Assembly: GCA_050942625.1 (NCBI GenBank)
Contig: JBMNNS010000007.1
Coordinates: forward strand, 1-32,769
Length of the DNA stretch: 32,769 nucleotides
DNA from: JBMNNS01 sp050942625
GTDB lineage: Bacteria > Bacillota > Dethiobacteria > DTU022 > UBA8154
Reading direction: 5' to 3'
Positions 29,174 to 32,769 of this stretch are shown here, piece by piece. Both the position numbers and the translations under genes were made by a program. The notes below the pieces were generated by a model. The model was given only the letters and a program-made list of their open reading frames with translations, searched no databases and had not been told where the DNA came from. Within the stretch, counting starts at the first letter, position 1. Each line of letters starts with the position of its first letter.

Positions 29174-30628
29174 GTGGAGGATCGTTGGAAGAACGAAGGG
29201 ATAACCTTTGACGATGTTTTATTGGTACCAGCCCGTGCCAAAGTCATGCCCCGGGATGTAGACGTAAGTACAAAGCTGACTAAAAATATCAAATTAACAG
29301 TACCTATTATAAGTGCTGGAATGGATACCGTCACCGAGTCCCGTATGGCTATTGCCCTGGCCAGGGAGGGTGGTGTAGGTGTTATCCATCGCAATATCCC
29401 CATCGAGCGGCAGGCTGACGAGGTAGACAGGGTAAAGCGTTCCGAGCATGGGGTTATCACAAATCCGTTCCATCTTTCTCCCCAGCATACTATCAACGAC
29501 GCTGCTGCTTTAATGGAACGTTACCGTATTTCCGGGGTGCCTGTTACTGTGCAGGGTAAGCTGGTAGGAATCATCACTAACCGGGATGTCCGCTTTGAAA
29601 GGGATTACAGCCGTTTGATCGAGGATGTAATGACAAAGGATAATCTGGTTACTGCCCCTGAAGGAACCACCCTTGAGGAGGCCCAGGAAATTTTGGCACA
29701 GCATAAAATTGAAAAACTGCCTATTGTGGACGATCAATTTATGCTCAAAGGGCTTATTACCATTAAGGATATTGAAAAAACAATTGCCTACCCTTTGGCT
29801 GCCAAAGACAGTAAAGGAAGACTGTTGGCCGCTGCTGCTGTTGGTATCGAAAAAGATAGCATGTCCAGGGTAGCTGCATTAATAGATGCTGGTGTTGATG
29901 CGATCGTGGTAGATACAGCCCATGGCCATAGTGAGCCAGTTTTGAAGATGGTTCAAAAAATTAAAGAGAAATATCCCGATACCGATGTAATAGCAGGGAA
30001 CATTGCTACCGCAGAGGCAGCCCGTGATTTAATCTCTGCAGGGGCCGATGCTTTGAAGGTTGGAGTGGGACCCGGCTCTATTTGTACAACCCGTGTGATT
30101 GCCGGTGTGGGTGTTCCCCAGATTACAGCTGTTTATGAGGTTGCCATGGTAGCTCATAGCTATGGGGTTCCCGTTATTGCCGATGGTGGTATAAAATATT
30201 CTGGGGATATTACTAAGGCTATTGCTGCTGGAGCCGATTCAGTCATGATTGGCAGTCTCTTCGCCGGGACCGAGGAAAGCCCTGGGGATCTGGAAATATT
30301 CCAGGGAAGGAGTTATAAAGTGTACCGTGGCATGGGATCCATAGGTGCCATGAAAAAGGGTGGCAGGGATCGTTATTTTCAGGAGAACGAACAAAAGCTT
30401 GTTGCAGAGGGGATAGAGGGGAGGGTCCCTTATCGCGGGACAGTAGCAGATATGGTATTTCAACTGCTGGGCGGATTGCGTGCCGGTATGGGTTATTGTG
30501 GTGTGCGTAACTTGAAGGAATTGCAAACCAAATCAAAGTTTATTCGCATCACCAATGCTGGTTTGGTGGAGAGCCATCCGCATGATGTTCAAATAACCAA
30601 GGAAGCCCCTAACTATACCCTGCGTTAA
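29174..30628 (+). CDS. guaB: IMP dehydrogenase
   Basis: NAD-dependent oxidation of IMP to XMP, the committed step of GMP synthesis. The TIM barrel is interrupted by a pair of CBS domains (about residues 95-205; ISGVPVTVQGKLVGIITNRD and KIEKLPIVDDQFMLKGLITIKD). Catalytic Cys is about residue 304 in GPGSICTTR; the mobile-flap and IMP-site regions GGIKYSGDITKA and YRGMGSIGAM are present. Length 484 aa is standard. GTG 29174 is chosen: AAGGAGGT at 29159-29166 is 7 nt upstream, and the in-frame GTG at 29165 lies inside that SD. It is monocistronic, with a terminator after it. Confidence 0.97.
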   Translation: MEDRWKNEGITFDDVLLVPARAKVMPRDVDVSTKLTKNIKLTVPIISAGMDTVTESRMAIALAREGGVGVIHRNIPIERQADEVDRVKRSEHGVITNPFHLSPQHTINDAAALMERYRISGVPVTVQGKLVGIITNRDVRFERDYSRLIEDVMTKDNLVTAPEGTTLEEAQEILAQHKIEKLPIVDDQFMLKGLITIKDIEKTIAYPLAAKDSKGRLLAAAAVGIEKDSMSRVAALIDAGVDAIVVDTAHGHSEPVLKMVQKIKEKYPDTDVIAGNIATAEAARDLISAGADALKVGVGPGSICTTRVIAGVGVPQITAVYEVAMVAHSYGVPVIADGGIKYSGDITKAIAAGADSVMIGSLFAGTEESPGDLEIFQGRSYKVYRGMGSIGAMKKGGRDRYFQENEQKLVAEGIEGRVPYRGTVADMVFQLLGGLRAGMGYCGVRNLKELQTKSKFIRITNAGLVESHPHDVQITKEAPNYTLR

Positions 30629-30717
30629 AGAAACGGATCGTCATTGCAATTATTCTTATTATTATCATTATATGCTTAAAAATTTTGATTCAAATAAATA
30701 ATTATAATATTTTTGAT

Positions 30718-30744
30718 GGGCCTCCCCCTTGGCGGCCCTTTTTT
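30718..30744 (+). terminator. Terminator of guaB
   Basis: GGGCC (30718-30722) pairs with GGCCC (30734-30738), with CC/GG pairing inside the loop, followed by six T residues (30739-30744). It lies 90 nt after the stop. Confidence 0.75.
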
Positions 30745-30836
30745 GGGCATTTTTATTGTTTTGGGAACTATTTCGTTGTGAGAGCATAAAATAGATTAGA
30801 AACATCTTAGAACCCTGTGGTCATGGTGGTGAAGAA

Positions 30837-31025
30837 ATGGGGCCTACTGGTAAAAATAAATGTTTTTTTTGTAATCTAATAAATTATTCTGGCATTATTG
30901 TTTTAAAGCATTTTATTTGCTGTGATTGTCAGAAAGATATTGTTCATACCCATGATGGGAAAAAATATAGTTTTTATTGTTCAAAGATAAAAAAAATCTG
31001 GGGAGAAAGCCTTAATTCAGGTTAA
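30837..31025 (+). CDS. csfB: Gin-type anti-sigma-G/E zinc protein (CsfB)
   Basis: 62-aa protein with two CxxC knuckles (Cys9/Cys12 and Cys28/Cys31; Cys29 is extra), spaced by a hydrophobic GIIVLKHFIC strand and followed by an amphipathic helix ending KIKKIWGESL. This is the pattern of Gin (CsfB), the zinc-dependent dimer that inhibits sigma-G, and sigma-E in the mother cell, in Bacillus. Context supports it: in Bacillus subtilis csfB lies close upstream of yaaO and tmk, the same genes that follow here. SD GGTGGTGAAG is just upstream of ATG 30837. Function is inferred from motif plus synteny. Confidence 0.8.
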   Translation: MGPTGKNKCFFCNLINYSGIIVLKHFICCDCQKDIVHTHDGKKYSFYCSKIKKIWGESLNSG

Positions 31026-31034
31026 CATGTAGAA

Positions 31035-32558
31035 GTGGTGGTGTTTGAAATAGAAAATTATACCCTTCAGGTAAAAGCCCCCCTTTATAAAGCAGTCCAA
31101 AATTTTTTAGGGAAAAGACAGCTGTCCTTTCATGTCCCCCTTCATGGCGGTGGGGCTGGTGCTTTGCCTTTGATGAAAAGGGTTTTTGGTTCTTATATGA
31201 GGTGGGATTTAACAGAACTTGATGGTCTTGACGATTTGCATCTCCCTCTAGAAGCAATACGGGAGGCCCAGGAACTTGCTGCTGGCCTCTTTCAGGCAGC
31301 AGAAACCTTTTTTCTTGTTAATGGAGTAACGGCAGGCTTGCTTGCTTTGTTTCTAGCCTTTTGTCAACCAGGGGATAAGGTTCTGCTTAGCAGAATAGCA
31401 CATAAGGCCGCTTTACACGGGATACTGCTAGCAGGTGCATTGCCGGTTTATCTACCTGTGGAACAAGAGCCGGTTACAGGGTTTCCTTTGAACATATCCC
31501 CTCTTTTGGTAGAAAAGGCCTTAGGGGAACATCCGGACGCTAAAATTCTTTTGCTGACCTCTCCCTCCTATTGGGGTGTGGCAGCAGACCTGCCTGGCAT
31601 TAAAAAAATTACCGACAAATATCGTGTTATGCTGGTTGTAGATGAAGCTCATGGTGCTCATCTACCTTTTTATCCGCAATATATTCCCCATAGTGCGGCA
31701 GCAAAAGCAGATATCTGGCTGCATAGTGCCCATAAAACCCTAGGAGCGCTTACACCGGGGGCTTTTTTACATCTAGGGAATAAAAAAAACGCCCCACTTC
31801 TTAAGTTTTGGTTGCAAACCCTGCAGACAAGTAGCCCTTCCTATCCGCTCATGGTTTCATTGGATCTTGCTAGGCGGCAAGCGGCCCTGCGGGGGGAGGA
31901 AATTTTTTCAAGGTCATGGAGGTGGGCGCTACGTTTGCGCCATGAACTGGAAAAAAGAGGCTTTAAGATCCTTTCCCCGGCATTGGTCCAACAAGAAGGG
32001 TTTGCTTTGGATCCCTGCCGTATCACCTTACTTTTTCCCGGGGGCGGGGGGCTGCACCTGGCGGCTATCATGGGGAGCAACTACCAACTTCAGGTTGAAC
32101 TAAAGGATCATGGTTACATATTAATGATTACAGGCCCTTCCAACCTTTCCATTTCCCCTACCCTGGTGGCGAGGGCAATAGCCAGAAGCCGGCATCTTCT
32201 TTCCTACTTAAAACATCCCCCGAAAAACACCAGCCCTATTTCTGATTTTTCTCCAACAATTTTTAGGACAGGCCCCTCCTTCCCAAGTGGGGGAGAGGGC
32301 TATACCTTTCCTCCTTTCTGTTTGCCCCCGGGAATAGCATTTAATTCCCCTTCCCGGGCTATTTCCTTAGAAAAGTCTCCGGGAGAGGTTTGTAGCGAAA
32401 TGGTTGTTCTTTCGCCTCCCGGTATTCCTGTGCTTTCCCCCGGTGAAAGGATTACGGGAGAGGTATGTGACTTTCTTTTGCAGAAAAGAGCAGAGGGAAG
32501 GTACTTTCAAGGGGCCGCTGATCACACCTTGCAAAAAATCCGGGTTGTGTCGGGGTAG
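31035..32558 (+). CDS. yaaO: YaaO-type Orn/Lys/Arg decarboxylase family PLP enzyme
   Basis: Fold type I PLP enzyme. PLP lysine is Lys234 in HSAHKTLGALTPGA; Asp203/His206 of VVDEAHGAHLPF and VNGVTAGLLALF and RIAHKAALHG line the cofactor site. The C-terminal PPGIPVLSPGERI block of the family is present. Several usually invariant positions differ: the N-terminal PGHKGG motif reads PLHGGG, and GST in the phosphate loop reads GVT. At 507 aa it is about 25 residues longer than the usual 480; an insert lies near residues 405-430 and is encoded by an imperfect palindrome. The GTG start region (31035/31038/31041) is ambiguous. Substrate (lysine, arginine or other) is not predictable. Confidence 0.85.
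   Translation: MVVFEIENYTLQVKAPLYKAVQNFLGKRQLSFHVPLHGGGAGALPLMKRVFGSYMRWDLTELDGLDDLHLPLEAIREAQELAAGLFQAAETFFLVNGVTAGLLALFLAFCQPGDKVLLSRIAHKAALHGILLAGALPVYLPVEQEPVTGFPLNISPLLVEKALGEHPDAKILLLTSPSYWGVAADLPGIKKITDKYRVMLVVDEAHGAHLPFYPQYIPHSAAAKADIWLHSAHKTLGALTPGAFLHLGNKKNAPLLKFWLQTLQTSSPSYPLMVSLDLARRQAALRGEEIFSRSWRWALRLRHELEKRGFKILSPALVQQEGFALDPCRITLLFPGGGGLHLAAIMGSNYQLQVELKDHGYILMITGPSNLSISPTLVARAIARSRHLLSYLKHPPKNTSPISDFSPTIFRTGPSFPSGGEGYTFPPFCLPPGIAFNSPSRAISLEKSPGEVCSEMVVLSPPGIPVLSPGERITGEVCDFLLQKRAEGRYFQGAADHTLQKIRVVSG
32272..32300. repeat. Imperfect palindrome inside the yaaO reading frame
   Basis: GCCC-TC-T-CCC on the left (with three single-base bulges) pairs with GGGGAGAGGGC on the right around AAGT. 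It resembles a decayed REP-type element (ideal form GCCCTCTCCC...GGGAGAGGGC) read in frame as the peptide GPSFPSGGEGY, in the linker before the C-terminal domain. Confidence 0.5.
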
Positions 32559-32600
32559 CTTTCCTCGAACTTATTCCTGTCGTTAAATGAATGGAGCAGT

Positions 32601-32628
32601 TTGGTTTTTAAAGAAAATTTGTTACAAT
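32601..32628 (+). promoter_or_regulatory. Probable promoter of tmk
   Basis: TTGGTT (32601-32606), a 16-nt spacer, then TACAAT (32623-32628) with an extended -10 TGT in front, about 70 nt before tmk. Confidence 0.5.
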
Positions 32629-32698
32629 ATAGATAGCCAGGTCGCTATTGAGCTAACGGAATGCAACAATAGTACAATTACTTAGTGGGGTTATAAGA

Positions 32699-32769
32699 AT
32701 GGCTGGTGCGAAAAAAAAGTCAAAGGGTTTGTTTATTAGTATGGAAGGGCCTGACGGGGCTGGAAAATC
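32699..32769 (+). CDS. tmk: Thymidylate kinase, N-terminal fragment (runs off window)
   Basis: Only the first 23 codons are present; the gene continues beyond the window end. The translation MAGAKKKSKGLFISMEGPDGAGK carries the start of the tmk P-loop (GPDGAGKS/T), preceded by the usual FISxEG strand; this is the dTMP-to-dTDP kinase of dTTP synthesis. SD GTGGGG (32685-32690) is 8 nt upstream of ATG 32699. Its place right after yaaO matches Bacillus subtilis, supporting the call. The Ala/Lys-rich N-terminal extension before GLFIS is slightly longer than usual. Confidence 0.9.
   Translation, partial: MAGAKKKSKGLFISMEGPDGAGK

Overview
The window reads as chromosome from an anaerobic, endospore-forming Firmicute of the Clostridia (a Peptococcaceae-like lineage is my guess). 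Evidence: Gram-positive gene order, strong Shine-Dalgarno (SD) sites with many TTG/GTG starts, and spore genes (bofA, a Gin-type sigma-G inhibitor, a GerMN lipoprotein, two SPOCS/DUF3794 coat-type proteins). Fermentation-type acyl-CoA enzymes (ADP-forming acetyl-CoA synthetase, CoA-transferase) and B12 salvage genes also fit. No rRNA, tRNA, CRISPR array or transposase gene is visible.

Layout. 1-2.9 kb: protein arginine phosphatase, rpiB, glyA and dCMP deaminase, all plus strand. 3.0-10.0 kb: a complete F-type ATP synthase operon in the order atpZ-I-B-E-F-H-A-G-D-C. 10.0-12.5 kb: a 58-aa antisense zinc-ribbon gene, alanine dehydrogenase with its own promoter and terminator, then yaaL-bofA. 12.5-15.4 kb: ADP-forming acyl-CoA synthetase (minus) and a small membrane protein (plus), served by back-to-back consensus promoters. 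15.4-18.5 kb (minus): a DUF457 membrane protein and a btuF-cobU operon behind a cobalamin riboswitch. 18.6-24.5 kb: a CoA-transferase/GNAT fusion, an MBL lipoprotein with a GerMN lipoprotein, DUF3786 and DUF523 genes arranged divergently, and a GT2 glycosyltransferase. 24.6-29.0 kb: two paralogous triple-SPOCS genes (the second with two LysM domains) and a secreted CAP-domain protein. 29.1-32.8 kb: guaB, gin/csfB, a YaaO-type PLP decarboxylase, and the start of tmk at the window edge.

How it fits together. The first 10 kb is housekeeping: C1/nucleotide supply plus energy coupling. yaaL-bofA and gin-yaaO-tmk belong to one neighbourhood in Bacillus subtilis; here they are about 18 kb apart with accessory metabolism and coat genes between them.

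The most interesting regulatory structure is the btuF-cobU leader. An 8-codon ORF with an ideal SD sits between the B12 aptamer and a terminator, its stop codon lies in the terminator loop, and its SD lies in a hairpin whose loop can pair with another aptamer loop. Other points of note are an F-type c subunit without the GxGxGxG motif, paired fold-back repeats in several intergenic regions, and a palindromic insert inside the yaaO coding sequence. All functional calls come from reading motifs by eye; no database search was run.
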